The position numbers and the translations under genes were made by a program. The notes under the pieces were generated by a model that saw only the letters and a list, made by a program, of their open reading frames with translations, searched no databases and was not told the DNA's origin. A stretch of 64,000 nt of DNA, taken from Mesorhizobium_L sp035547755. GTDB taxonomy: Bacteria > Pseudomonadota > Alphaproteobacteria > Rhizobiales > Rhizobiaceae. This document shows, piece after piece, positions 43,098 through 51,066 of this stretch (its first letter is position 1; every line of letters starts with the position of its first letter). Location: NCBI GenBank assembly GCA_035547755.1, contig DASZUG010000061.1:62001-126000 (forward strand), in the 5' to 3' direction.

Positions 43098-45101
43098 CTA
43101 TGCGGATTTGCGCAGGGATTTAGGCTGCTCTTCCTGCGGAAGATCGTCCTCGTCCGATCCGGCGTTGAACGAGGCGAGCGGCACGGGCCTGCCGACATGA
43201 TAGCCCTGGATCTGATCGATGCGGAAATGATGCATAAGCTCCAAATGTTCTTCGTTCTCGACGCCTTCAACCAGGATTTTCGGACCACGGTTGCGGATCA
43301 GGCTGACAATATCGTGGAGCATGGCCCGCCCTTTGTCGCTGTCGCAATCATGAAGGAATGAGCGATCGATCTTGACGGTATCGAAATCGATCAGCCGCAA
43401 CCAGGACAACCCCGCGAAGCCCGTTCCGAAGTCGTCGAGCCAGATCTTGACCCCCAGCAGCTTGAGATCGCCGATGCAACGCAGGACATCGGAGTGCATC
43501 TCCATTTCCAGGCCTTCCGTGATCTCGAGCGCCAGTCTGCTGCCGGCGACGCCGGTCTCGCCAAGGATCGCGGCGACCGAGGCGGCGAAGCCCGGCGCCT
43601 TGAGCTGTATGGGGGAAACATTGACGCTGGCGATCTCAACGTGGCCGTCGACGAGAATATCCTCGCAGACACGGCGAATGGCCCAGCGTCCGAGTTCGAG
43701 GATGGCGCCGATCCGTTCCGCGACGGGAATGAAAAGGCTCGGCGGCACGGAGGTGCCATCGAGCATCCTCAGACGCATCAACGCCTCGGCGCCTTCTATG
43801 CCACCCGACGAGAGACCCTGTATGGGCTGATACACCATCGAAACCAGATCCTGTTCGATCGCGATCCTCAGCAGCGCGGCGATGTTTTCGCTTTCGTCGC
43901 TGCTTTCGGGGTCGTTCGGATCGAAAAGCCTGGCGCAGTTTCGTCCGTGCGCTTTGGCGAGATATAGTGCGCGGTCCGCTTCGTGGATGATCTTCTCCAG
44001 TTTCGTACCCGTCTGATTCCTGGTGAAGGAGGCGCCCACGCTGACGGTGACGACGGGCACGCCGTCGCGTCGATGGGCATGCACGATCGCAAGTTCCTCG
44101 ACCGTATGGCGGATTCCCTCGGCAAAGGCGGCGACTTTTCCCTCTTCCTCAAGAGGGGCGAGCACGATGAATTCCTCCCCGCCATAGCGGCCGATCGATC
44201 CACCCTGCTCGCCGATCATGACGCTCAGAGCATCCGCCACCCGGACAAGGCAGCGATCGCCCTCCTGATGTCCATAATAGTCGTTGAACCTCTTGAAGAA
44301 ATCGACATCGATGAGAAGAGTGACGAAGCCCTTGCCGTGGCGCTGCCAATTGCTCCAGCATTCCCTCAGCTTTTCGTCGATGGCGCGCCGGTTTTCCAAG
44401 CCTGTCAGCGGATCGGTGCGCGACAGCCTCAGAAGAGCCTTGCCGCGCTCGGTCGCCTCGCCATGCTGTATCTTCGCTTCGAGCGCGTTGAGGAACACAT
44501 TGTAGCGTTCCCTGTTCAGCTTCCAGTTCACATAGGAAGTGAACGCAAAGCAGGAAATATAGAAAGATCCAAGCGCGATCTGATAGGAAGTGTTGACCGG
44601 AAACAGGTACAGCGAAACGAAAAACGCCAGGAGAATGATGCTCGACGTCACCACCGAGAGCAGAAAACGGAAGCGGAAGAAAAGGTTCGCGCCCAACATG
44701 AAGGTCGAACCGAAGACCATGAAGTAGGAAAGGTTTTGTGTGTGGCTGGTCGTGATCGCCACGGCGAGCCATCCCACATAGCCGGCGACGATGGCGGTCG
44801 CACAGGTCAGGTCGAGCCACTCGGTCCCGGTCCTGGTGTGGAAGACGAGTTCGAGGACCAAAAGGACGGTCACGCCGATGGCGAAACGCGCGGCGATCAC
44901 GTGGAAAGCCACATCCGGTATCAGCAGAATATCGATGACCGAGAAAAGCAGATAGGCGCAGACGGCGAGCCACATCCCCTGCCGGGCGCCGTTCCTGCGC
45001 GCGACCTCCCCTTCTTTCCGGTAAAGCCGGCGCAGTTCCCGAGAATTGGTCTTGCGCTGATAACCAATCGGTTCAACCAGATCGACCAACGTTTGGGTCA
45101 T
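43098..45101 (-). CDS. GGDEF-EAL protein (diguanylate cyclase / c-di-GMP phosphodiesterase)
   Basis: 667 residues. About six membrane segments at residues 45-200, a coiled linker, a GGDEF domain with an intact GRYGGEEF site (near residue 306) and an EAL domain (EALMRL near residue 440, LEITEG, WLDDFGTGFAGLSWL, VKIDRSF, LVEGVEN). The catalytic residues of both domains seem present, so it could make and degrade cyclic di-GMP. The membrane part, possibly a MASE-type sensor, would switch between the two. It is a single gene with its own promoter; the neighbouring methyltransferase points the same way about 300 bp upstream, after a terminator. Confidence 0.93.
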   Translation of the reverse strand: MTQTLVDLVEPIGYQRKTNSRELRRLYRKEGEVARRNGARQGMWLAVCAYLLFSVIDILLIPDVAFHVIAARFAIGVTVLLVLELVFHTRTGTEWLDLTCATAIVAGYVGWLAVAITTSHTQNLSYFMVFGSTFMLGANLFFRFRFLLSVVTSSIILLAFFVSLYLFPVNTSYQIALGSFYISCFAFTSYVNWKLNRERYNVFLNALEAKIQHGEATERGKALLRLSRTDPLTGLENRRAIDEKLRECWSNWQRHGKGFVTLLIDVDFFKRFNDYYGHQEGDRCLVRVADALSVMIGEQGGSIGRYGGEEFIVLAPLEEEGKVAAFAEGIRHTVEELAIVHAHRRDGVPVVTVSVGASFTRNQTGTKLEKIIHEADRALYLAKAHGRNCARLFDPNDPESSDESENIAALLRIAIEQDLVSMVYQPIQGLSSGGIEGAEALMRLRMLDGTSVPPSLFIPVAERIGAILELGRWAIRRVCEDILVDGHVEIASVNVSPIQLKAPGFAASVAAILGETGVAGSRLALEITEGLEMEMHSDVLRCIGDLKLLGVKIWLDDFGTGFAGLSWLRLIDFDTVKIDRSFLHDCDSDKGRAMLHDIVSLIRNRGPKILVEGVENEEHLELMHHFRIDQIQGYHVGRPVPLASFNAGSDEDDLPQEEQPKSLRKSA

Positions 45102-45332
45102 GCACTGATCCTAATGTTGTCCTGGTTGGACGGGAGTCGGTTCCCCGCTTTCGATTGCGCCGGGGATGCGCGTTCAACTTACGCTGGTCCTGCAGCCTGT
45201 TGCTATAGCATATGGTTGTTTCGGAATATTGCCTGCGACACGTCAATTTTTTCTAAAATTGAAGATAGGCTGAAGACCGCCTGCGCCCGCTGTTCGATTG
45301 TTTTCTCGCATGACGCGCCGAAACACGAAAAA

Positions 45333-45355
45333 GGCCGACGGAATTGCCATCGGCC
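45333..45355 (-). terminator. Rho-independent terminator downstream of the methyltransferase gene
   Basis: Nine-bp stem GGCCGATGG / CCGTCGGCC (one mismatch) with a five-base loop, followed on the minus strand by TTTTT. It lies 44 bp after the methyltransferase stop. Confidence 0.8.
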
Positions 45356-45398
45356 TCAATCGTCGCGGAAAATTTCAATCGCCAGAAAAGTTCGGCGG

Positions 45399-46454
45399 CT
45401 ATTGATTCCCGGTCGCGCGCTTGCGCACCTTGCCGTAGACGATGTTGCGGTTCGAGCCGTAATAAACCTCGGCATCAACCATATTCCGGTCCACTGCGGC
45501 GTTGATGATGTCCCACATATCGTCGGCCGAGCGCAGGATGAGCGGCCAATCCATGAAGGTTTCCATGTAACCGTCGGTCGTGATCTCATCGCTGAAATTC
45601 GCGAAGAGAAAGTCGCCGCCGGGCCGAACCAGTTCCATCGCCCTTTGCATCAGGCGGATGCCGACGGCACGCGGCAGATAATCATAGAGGCCGGACGCGT
45701 AGACGAGATCGAACGTGCCGAGATTGTAGGCGCGGCGCAGGATGCCGCGAACGGAGCCGTCGATCGCCTCCACCCCGGTGCCGGCCAGGTCGCGATTGAC
45801 GGTTCCGACGCTGATCGGATCCTGGTCCAGCCCGATCCATCGCTTCAACTTTCCTTGCGCAAGCGCGGTGGAGAGTTCCGCTTCGCGCAGATGCCCGCAG
45901 GCGATTGCCAGCACCTCGGCGCCATCGACCCGAGCAGCCGTCTCGTCGACGGTTTTCGCAAGGATGTCGCGCCTTTCCCGCCCGGCGACGGAACTCGCCG
46001 CCTCGCTCGTATAGCCGTATATCGCGCGGCCGAGCGCCGGCGATGACTGGACGATCTCGTCGGCGCTCGGATGCTTGTAATAGATGTCGAGCAGGCTCGC
46101 GTCGCCCGAATAACCGCGCGGCTTCTCGAACGACCAGCGCGTGAACGGGTCGGTCAGCAGATATTCCGCCACGCTGTGCTTCTGCGCGATCGGGATAAGT
46201 TCCTGCCAGACCACGGGCGAGGCCTTTCTCCGAAGCAGGTGAAGGCGCCCCGCCAGGCCATGAACGATCTGTTCTGCCGGATCCTTCCTGATGAATCCCT
46301 GCTCCGCCAGATTGAGGATCAGCGCAAGCTCGGCGGTTCGCTCCCTCAATTCGCCGGCATCGATCGATTCGGTCGATCCGACGCCATGCCTCTTCATCAG
46401 TTTGGACGTGATCAGACTATGTTCGTCGAGTTTCAAATCTTCATTCAACGCCAT
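45399..46454 (-). CDS. SAM-dependent methyltransferase, PhcB-like group suspected
   Basis: 351 residues. An N-terminal helical region of about 120 residues precedes FEKPRGYSGDASLLDIYY and then a class I methyltransferase fold with motif I VLAIACGHLREAEL (near residue 185), acidic LDQD loop and GLYDYLP plus PGGDFLFANF. The combination GYxGD, then GLxDYL and NF resembles proteins annotated as 3-hydroxypalmitic-acid-methyl-ester (PhcB-type) synthases; this is from memory and uncertain. Single gene with terminator. The AT-rich 100 bp upstream probably hold its promoter. Substrate unknown. Confidence 0.75.
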   Translation of the reverse strand: MALNEDLKLDEHSLITSKLMKRHGVGSTESIDAGELRERTAELALILNLAEQGFIRKDPAEQIVHGLAGRLHLLRRKASPVVWQELIPIAQKHSVAEYLLTDPFTRWSFEKPRGYSGDASLLDIYYKHPSADEIVQSSPALGRAIYGYTSEAASSVAGRERRDILAKTVDETAARVDGAEVLAIACGHLREAELSTALAQGKLKRWIGLDQDPISVGTVNRDLAGTGVEAIDGSVRGILRRAYNLGTFDLVYASGLYDYLPRAVGIRLMQRAMELVRPGGDFLFANFSDEITTDGYMETFMDWPLILRSADDMWDIINAAVDRNMVDAEVYYGSNRNIVYGKVRKRATGNQ

Positions 46455-46661
46455 GCCACCAAACCCTCTGCTGCAACGCAGGGGAATATAGGGACATCTT
46501 TTGCAACACGAAATAATTTAATAAAAATTTAGTTAATTTTGCGGGATTATGCTTGGAGAGGCAAAGATAAGCGCCTGATCTTCTTTTGAATTTTTTGGAA
46601 GCTCAACAGCGCGCGAAAAGCGCCATTCCCACCCTGACGGCCAAATGCGAACCGTTGCGCA

Positions 46662-47624
46662 TCAACCCAAGGATGCCGCGCGGCCGGTCTCTTCGGCGGG
46701 CGCGTAGGCCGTCTCGTAAAGCTCGCGCTGGCGCTTGAGCGCCACCATCGTGTTGCGCAGCAGGATCGCCACCGTTACCGGCCCGACGCCGCCCGGCACG
46801 GGGGTGATCCATGCCGCTATATTCTTGACATTGTCGATATCGACGTCGCCGACGATTCGCGAGCTGCCGTCCGGCGCGGTTTCGGTGTTGATGCCGATGT
46901 CGATGACCGCGGCGCCGGGTTTGACCATGTCCGATTTGATAAGGCGCGGTTTGCCCACCGCGACGAAAAGAGCATCGGCGCGCCTCGCATGCGCGGCCAC
47001 TGACCGCGTCATATGATGGCAGACCGTCACCGTCGCCCCCTCGCTCATCAAGAGGAAGGCGATTGGCTTGCCGACGATTTCGGAATGGCCGACGACGACA
47101 GCTTCCAGCCCTTCGAGCTTCATGCCGGTCGCCTTGAGCAGTTCGATGGATGCGGCGGCCGTACAGGGCGCAAGGTCGAGCTGGTTATAGACGATGTTGC
47201 CGATCGATGCCGGGTGCATGCCCTCGACATCCTTGAGGGGGTGGACGGCACGTTGCAGCATGCGGATGGGGATATGCGCCGGCACCGGTCTTTGTATGAT
47301 AATGCCGGTGACGCGCGGATCGGCATTCATGCCGCGGATCGCCGCTTCAAGTTCTCCGAGCGTCACGCTTTCGGGGAAATGGCGCTCCTCGAAGTCAATG
47401 GCCGCCCGCTCGGCATTCCGCCGCTGGTTGCGCACGTAGACCTCGACGGCATCGACGTCGCCGACCGTGATGGAAACGAGCTTCGCGGACCAGCCATGCG
47501 CTCGCGCCTCGTCGGATTCGGCGCGCGCCTCCGCGATGATGCGGGCTGCGATCGGCGCCCCTCTCAAAAAGCGTTCTTCGCCTGATCCTGTCGGCAAGAC
47601 TGGCTCCTTCGTTTGGATGGCCAT
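46662..47624 (-). CDS. folD: FolD-like methylene-tetrahydrofolate dehydrogenase, catalytic lysine missing
   Basis: 320 residues, slightly long for the family. The FolD scaffold is clear: RGAPIAARI, VEVYVRNQRRNAE, GIIIQRPVPAHI, HPLKDVEGMHPASIGN, VVVGHSEIVGKPIAFLL and TPVPGGVGPVTVAILLRNT. The active-site set Tyr-Lys-Gln-Asp (Y50, K54, Q98, D121 in E. coli) is Y63, Q67, Q111, D132 here, so the lysine needed for the cyclohydrolase step is replaced by Gln. It may be a dehydrogenase-only paralogue, with a canonical FolD or FchA elsewhere. No one-carbon genes sit next to it. No strong ribosome site is visible at the start. Confidence 0.88.
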   Translation of the reverse strand: MAIQTKEPVLPTGSGEERFLRGAPIAARIIAEARAESDEARAHGWSAKLVSITVGDVDAVEVYVRNQRRNAERAAIDFEERHFPESVTLGELEAAIRGMNADPRVTGIIIQRPVPAHIPIRMLQRAVHPLKDVEGMHPASIGNIVYNQLDLAPCTAAASIELLKATGMKLEGLEAVVVGHSEIVGKPIAFLLMSEGATVTVCHHMTRSVAAHARRADALFVAVGKPRLIKSDMVKPGAAVIDIGINTETAPDGSSRIVGDVDIDNVKNIAAWITPVPGGVGPVTVAILLRNTMVALKRQRELYETAYAPAEETGRAASLG

Positions 47625-47731
47625 CAGCGGCCGCGGATACTTCCGCGATCATCTACCGGAGGGATGGACGGCACGCAAATGATACCGCGCTTCATTGCGC
47701 GGCAGCCACAACTTGCCCGCCACGCACGGAA

Positions 47732-47764
47732 AAGGGCAGCACGATTGCGAATCGCACTGCCCTT
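47732..47764 (-). terminator. Long hairpin terminator downstream of the L,D-transpeptidase gene
   Basis: AAGGGCAG and CTGCCCTT outer arms enclose a CA/CA internal loop and an inner CGATT-GCG-AATCG stem. On the minus strand TTTTCC follows. It is 64 bp after the L,D-transpeptidase stop and before folD on the same strand. Confidence 0.75.
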
Positions 47765-47828
47765 ACCGCGACATTGGAACGCGCCTAACCCCTCAGGTGC
47801 GTTCGCCCTTCCCCCGCGGTTCGCTGTA

Positions 47829-48737
47829 CTACATGACGACAACCTTCGTGCCGACATGCACCCGGCCATAAAGGTCTATAACGTCCTGATTCCGCATGCG
47901 AATGCAACCCGAGGATACATTGTGGCCGATCGTCCAGGGCGCATTGGTGCCGTGGACACGATAAAGCGTATGGCCGAGATAGAGCGCGCGCGCGCCAAGC
48001 GGATTGGCGATGCCGCCTTCCATATGGGCTGGTAGGATGCGGCCCTTGGCCCTTTCGCGCGCGATCATTTCCGACGGCGGCGTCCAGCCTGGCCATTCGG
48101 CCTTGCGCGTGATGAGGTTCGTTCCGGTCCAGCCGAACCCTTCCTTGCCGACGCCGACGCCATAGCGCCGCGCCTTTCCGTCGGGCTCGACGAGGTAGAG
48201 AAACTTCCGCTTCGTATCGATGACGATCGTGCCCGGCTTTTCCTTCGTATGGTAATCGACGATCTGCGGCAGGAATTGCGGCGCAAGCTTTTGCGCCATC
48301 TGCTTTTCCGTGTACATCGGAACGATCGCCGCGGTGCGCTGCCCGTTCGCGCCGCGCGGTCCGGGCACGACATAGGAATTCCGGAGATCCATGCCGGCCG
48401 GCGCTTCGGCGCGCAATTGTTCGAGCGTCTGGTCGGGAATGGCGTGCGGAGAAGGCTCAACGGGCATCCGCTCCACCCGCTCGACCCTCGCTCGGTGCTC
48501 AATTCGCCCGGCTCTCTCGCGTTGCTGTATAATGACCCTCCGGCGCTCCACGCGCGGTGCAGGCCGATAATCCATCGCCCCTTCCGGAGAGCGGCGCAAC
48601 TGCATGACCCATGGCGCCGAAAGATCGGGGCTCACGACGAGCGGCGGCAGTTCGGCATAGCGAGTCTGCGCAGCGGTCATGGACGGCTGGAGGATGAGCA
48701 TCCCGGCGGCGCCGAGGAAAGACAGGAATTGTTTCAT
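47829..48737 (-). CDS. L,D-transpeptidase (YkuD family), secreted
   Basis: 302 residues from the ATG at 48735-48737, which leads into a signal peptide (KQFLSFLGAAGMLILQPSMTAAQ). A frame extension of 32 codons upstream lacks support. A variable Arg/Glu-rich linker (residues about 55-110) is followed by the YkuD domain: TIVIDTKRKFLYLVEPDG, RYGVGVGKEGF and the active-site block HGTNAPWTIGHNVSSGCIRM with the catalytic Cys near residue 278. Cross-links peptidoglycan (3-3 bonds) or attaches proteins to it in the periplasm. Divergent from the glycosylase gene tag. Confidence 0.93.
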   Translation of the reverse strand: MKQFLSFLGAAGMLILQPSMTAAQTRYAELPPLVVSPDLSAPWVMQLRRSPEGAMDYRPAPRVERRRVIIQQRERAGRIEHRARVERVERMPVEPSPHAIPDQTLEQLRAEAPAGMDLRNSYVVPGPRGANGQRTAAIVPMYTEKQMAQKLAPQFLPQIVDYHTKEKPGTIVIDTKRKFLYLVEPDGKARRYGVGVGKEGFGWTGTNLITRKAEWPGWTPPSEMIARERAKGRILPAHMEGGIANPLGARALYLGHTLYRVHGTNAPWTIGHNVSSGCIRMRNQDVIDLYGRVHVGTKVVVM

Positions 48738-48989
48738 GCGAACTCTCGGATGTGTTGCCCGGAAGAAGCAAACCGGCTTGACGGAACCCGCCGCTTGCTG
48801 CCTTCTCGACGAAATGTTCGCGCCATCACGCAAGAAAATGATGAACGCGTTTTCATAAAATGCCGGATTTTCGGGAAAGCTCGCCGCGTGGTTACTGCGC
48901 GGTTCAGGAATCTGGTAAAGCTCGTGTAAACATGATCTTTCAATTGGTTAACCGCTGGAACTGAATCAGTTTGTCCGGAAGATGGATCA

Positions 48990-49628
48990 ATGCCTGAGGA
49001 ATTAAACGGTCTCATCGAGGGGATCGACGGGAAGATGCGCTGCGCCTGGCACGCCAATTTGCCCGACTATCTCCATTATCACGACCATGAATGGGGGCGG
49101 CCCGTCGTGGACGACCGCCGTCTGTTCGAGAAGATCTGCCTGGAAGGCTTCCAATCCGGCCTTTCGTGGCTGACGATCCTCAGGAAGCGCGAGAATTTCC
49201 GCCGCGCCTTCGCCGATTTCGATTTCGAGAAAGTTGCCTGTTTCGGCGAGGTGGATGTCGAGCGCCTTCTCGGCGACGCCGGCATCATCCGCCATCGCGG
49301 CAAGATCGTCTCTGCCATCAACAATGCCCGCCGCGCGCTGGAACTCATCGAGGAAAAGGGCTCGCTCGCGGCCTATTTCTGGAGTTTCGAGCCGGATCCG
49401 GGAGAAAGGCCGGAAATCGTCACCTACGCGACGCTACGCGCCAACCCAACCAGCCCGGCATCGGTTCGCCTGTCGAAGGACCTGAAGAAGCGCGGCTGGA
49501 GTTTCGTCGGCCCGACGACGGTCTATGCCCATATGCAGGCGATGGGTCTCGTGAACGATCACATTGAGGGTTGTGTCTGCCGCGCCGGGATCGAAGCCGA
49601 ACGGGCAGCATTCAGGCGGCCAGCATAA
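48990..49628 (+). CDS. tag: DNA-3-methyladenine glycosylase I
   Basis: 212 residues, Tag family (helix-hairpin-helix). MRCAWHANLPDYLHYHDHEWGRPVVDD carries the first zinc ligands (Cys, His) and the catalytic Glu; LEGFQSGLSWLTILRKRENFRRAFADFD is the base-flipping region; VGPTTVYAHMQAMGLVNDHIEGCVCR holds the remaining zinc ligands (His, Cys). Removes 3-methyladenine from alkylated DNA. The start used is the ATG at 48990; an internal Met at residue 16 begins the classical core and could also be used. Converges with the DUF3597 gene across a hairpin. Confidence 0.94.
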   Translation: MPEELNGLIEGIDGKMRCAWHANLPDYLHYHDHEWGRPVVDDRRLFEKICLEGFQSGLSWLTILRKRENFRRAFADFDFEKVACFGEVDVERLLGDAGIIRHRGKIVSAINNARRALELIEEKGSLAAYFWSFEPDPGERPEIVTYATLRANPTSPASVRLSKDLKKRGWSFVGPTTVYAHMQAMGLVNDHIEGCVCRAGIEAERAAFRRPA

Positions 49629-49669
49629 CCTGTCTGTTTTGTGGAGGAATCCACCTCGATGCAATGCGA

Positions 49670-49695
49670 GAGCGCCGGCGTCGATGCCGGCGCTC
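49670..49695. terminator. Perfect 10-bp hairpin between converging genes
   Basis: GAGCGCCGGC-GTCGAT-GCCGGCGCTC between tag (rightward) and the DUF3597 gene (leftward). A T-rich run (TATTTTATTTA) starts about ten bases after it on the plus strand, so a terminator for tag is most likely. Confidence 0.6.
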
Positions 49696-49713
49696 CAGGC
49701 GATCGTATTTTAT

Positions 49714-50118
49714 TTAATGCAGATCGGCGGGAACCTTGCCGCCGTTCTCGGCGAGCTTTTTCATCAGCGCCTTGTGCAGCCAGATGTTCATCGTCGCCGA
49801 ATCGGATTTATCGCCGGTATAGCCGAGTTCGTCCGCGAGTTCCTTGCGGGCGGTGAGGCTGCTGTCGAGGTCGAGCGCCTTCATCATGTCGACGATCGAC
49901 GTGCGCCAATTGAGCTTCTGGCCCTTGGCCGCTACGGCCTTCTCCATTACGGCCGCGACATCCACGGGAGAAGCCGGCGCCGCCGATGCGGATGATGCGG
50001 AAGAAGGCGCGGGTGCTGCGGATGACGGTGCCGCGCCGGAAGGCGACGATGGTACGGCTTGCTCCGCCGCTTGCGCCTTGCCGAATATCGCGTTCTTGAT
50101 TGTATTGAAAATGCTCAT
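49714..50118 (-). CDS. DUF3597 family protein
   Basis: 134 residues. Begins MSIFNTIKNAIFGKA, then a Pro/Ala/Ser-rich low-complexity linker (residues about 20-52), then a compact domain VDVAAVMEKAVAAKGQKLNWRTSIVDMMKALDLDSSLTARKELADELGY ... ATMNIWLHKALMKKLAENGG. This is the DUF3597 pattern; the last part resembles a LysM-less domain often found near envelope proteins, function unknown. A good ribosome site (AGGAGAG) precedes the ATG. It is the last of three small genes on this strand that may share a stress-response role. Confidence 0.88.
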   Translation of the reverse strand: MSIFNTIKNAIFGKAQAAEQAVPSSPSGAAPSSAAPAPSSASSASAAPASPVDVAAVMEKAVAAKGQKLNWRTSIVDMMKALDLDSSLTARKELADELGYTGDKSDSATMNIWLHKALMKKLAENGGKVPADLH

Positions 50119-50196
50119 GCGTCTCTCCTGCTCTCATCCTGCTAAAGGATGTAGCGTGTTACGCCCCGTGCCCAAATATGTGGCCCCCGCCAGGAT

Positions 50197-50448
50197 TTAT
50201 CGCTTTATCATGCGCCAGATCGCAAGCAGGATGCAGGCGCCGATGAAGCCGGCGATGAGGTAGCCCAGCCATCCCGTCAGCGCCAGGCCGAAGAAGGACA
50301 GGATACCGTTCGCGATGGCCGCCCCGGCAATTCCGAGAAGGATATTCACGAGGATGCCGGTGCCGCTTTTCATGAACATTTCGGCGAACCATCCGGCGAG
50401 GCCCCCAATGATGATCGCGGCTATCCAGCCGACGCCTGCCTGATCCAT
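50197..50448 (-). CDS. GlsB/YeaQ/YmgE family stress-response membrane protein
   Basis: 83 residues, three hydrophobic helices rich in Gly: WIAAIIIGGLAGWFAEMFMKSGTGILVNILLGIAGAAIANGIL then GLALTGWLGYLIAGFIGACILLAIW. This is the transglycosylase-associated (GlsB/YeaQ) family, commonly induced by envelope or osmotic stress. AGGAG lies ahead of the ATG at 50446-50448. It is 16 bp after the next small gene (50465-50752), so both are probably co-transcribed. Confidence 0.92.
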   Translation of the reverse strand: MDQAGVGWIAAIIIGGLAGWFAEMFMKSGTGILVNILLGIAGAAIANGILSFFGLALTGWLGYLIAGFIGACILLAIWRMIKR

Positions 50449-50464
50449 GATTACACTCCTCTCC

Positions 50465-50752
50465 TCAGGCGGCAGCTTTGTTCTTGATCGCGCCGATGAT
50501 GGCGGTCAGAACGGCACCGCCGACACCACCGCTGATGATGTTGGTGATGACAGAGCCGACGCTGAAATTGCCGCTCTGGAGCGAGGCAACCACCGACGGC
50601 CAGATCATCGTGACGATCTGCCCGAGCACGCCGCCGCCGACAAGACCGGCGATCGTGTTGCCGAGCGTGCCCAGATCGAATGTCGGTGAAGATTTACCCG
50701 TCGCGTTGCCGGCGAGCGCGCCGACCACGGCATTAATAAGCAGCTGTTCCAT
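50465..50752 (-). CDS. Small glycine-rich membrane-associated protein, unknown function
   Basis: 95 residues rich in Gly, Ile, Val: EQLLINAVVGALAGNATGKSSPTFDLGTLGNTIAGLVGGGVLGQIVTMIWP ... GSVITNIISGGVGGAVLTAIIGAIKNK. Alternating Gly/Val helices suggest membrane association or self-assembly; similar short proteins occur next to GlsB/YeaQ genes in rhizobia, function unknown to me. GAAGGAGGG upstream of the ATG gives a strong start. First gene of the small-protein cluster and divergent from gshA. Confidence 0.75.
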   Translation of the reverse strand: MEQLLINAVVGALAGNATGKSSPTFDLGTLGNTIAGLVGGGVLGQIVTMIWPSVVASLQSGNFSVGSVITNIISGGVGGAVLTAIIGAIKNKAAA

Positions 50753-51066
50753 ATTGAATTCCCTCCTTCAATACTTCAAAGACCGCCCCCCGATACGGCA
50801 TCTGCCGCGCCCCGCTCTGCACGACTCGCGAGAGCCGCCAGAGCGAAGCACAATCACTTTACACCCGATTCAATTGTAAGGCGAGTTGCACTGCCGTCTT
50901 GGACGTTATGGGGTTGGGAGGTGTGTTGCGACGCCATACCCGCCATCCTTTCGCGACTGATCAAATTTGCAGATAGGCCACTCAGGATTTTTCACTTGAT
51001 CGGATTGCCCCTCTTCGTCCATCAAGCGGAACCGATTTGCGCCGGCTTCGGCCGGAGGAGAATGAT
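50753..51066. other. Divergent promoter region, 314 bp
   Basis: Separates the small glycine-rich protein gene (leftward) from gshA (rightward). Apart from the ribosome sites at both ends, no ORF that looks coding, hairpin terminator, RNA gene or repeat was recognised. Confidence 0.5.

Noticed and set aside
43983..46046. 687-codon plus-strand frame across GGDEF-EAL and methyltransferase genes
   Set aside because: Runs antisense over two unrelated genes and the terminator between them; no family character.
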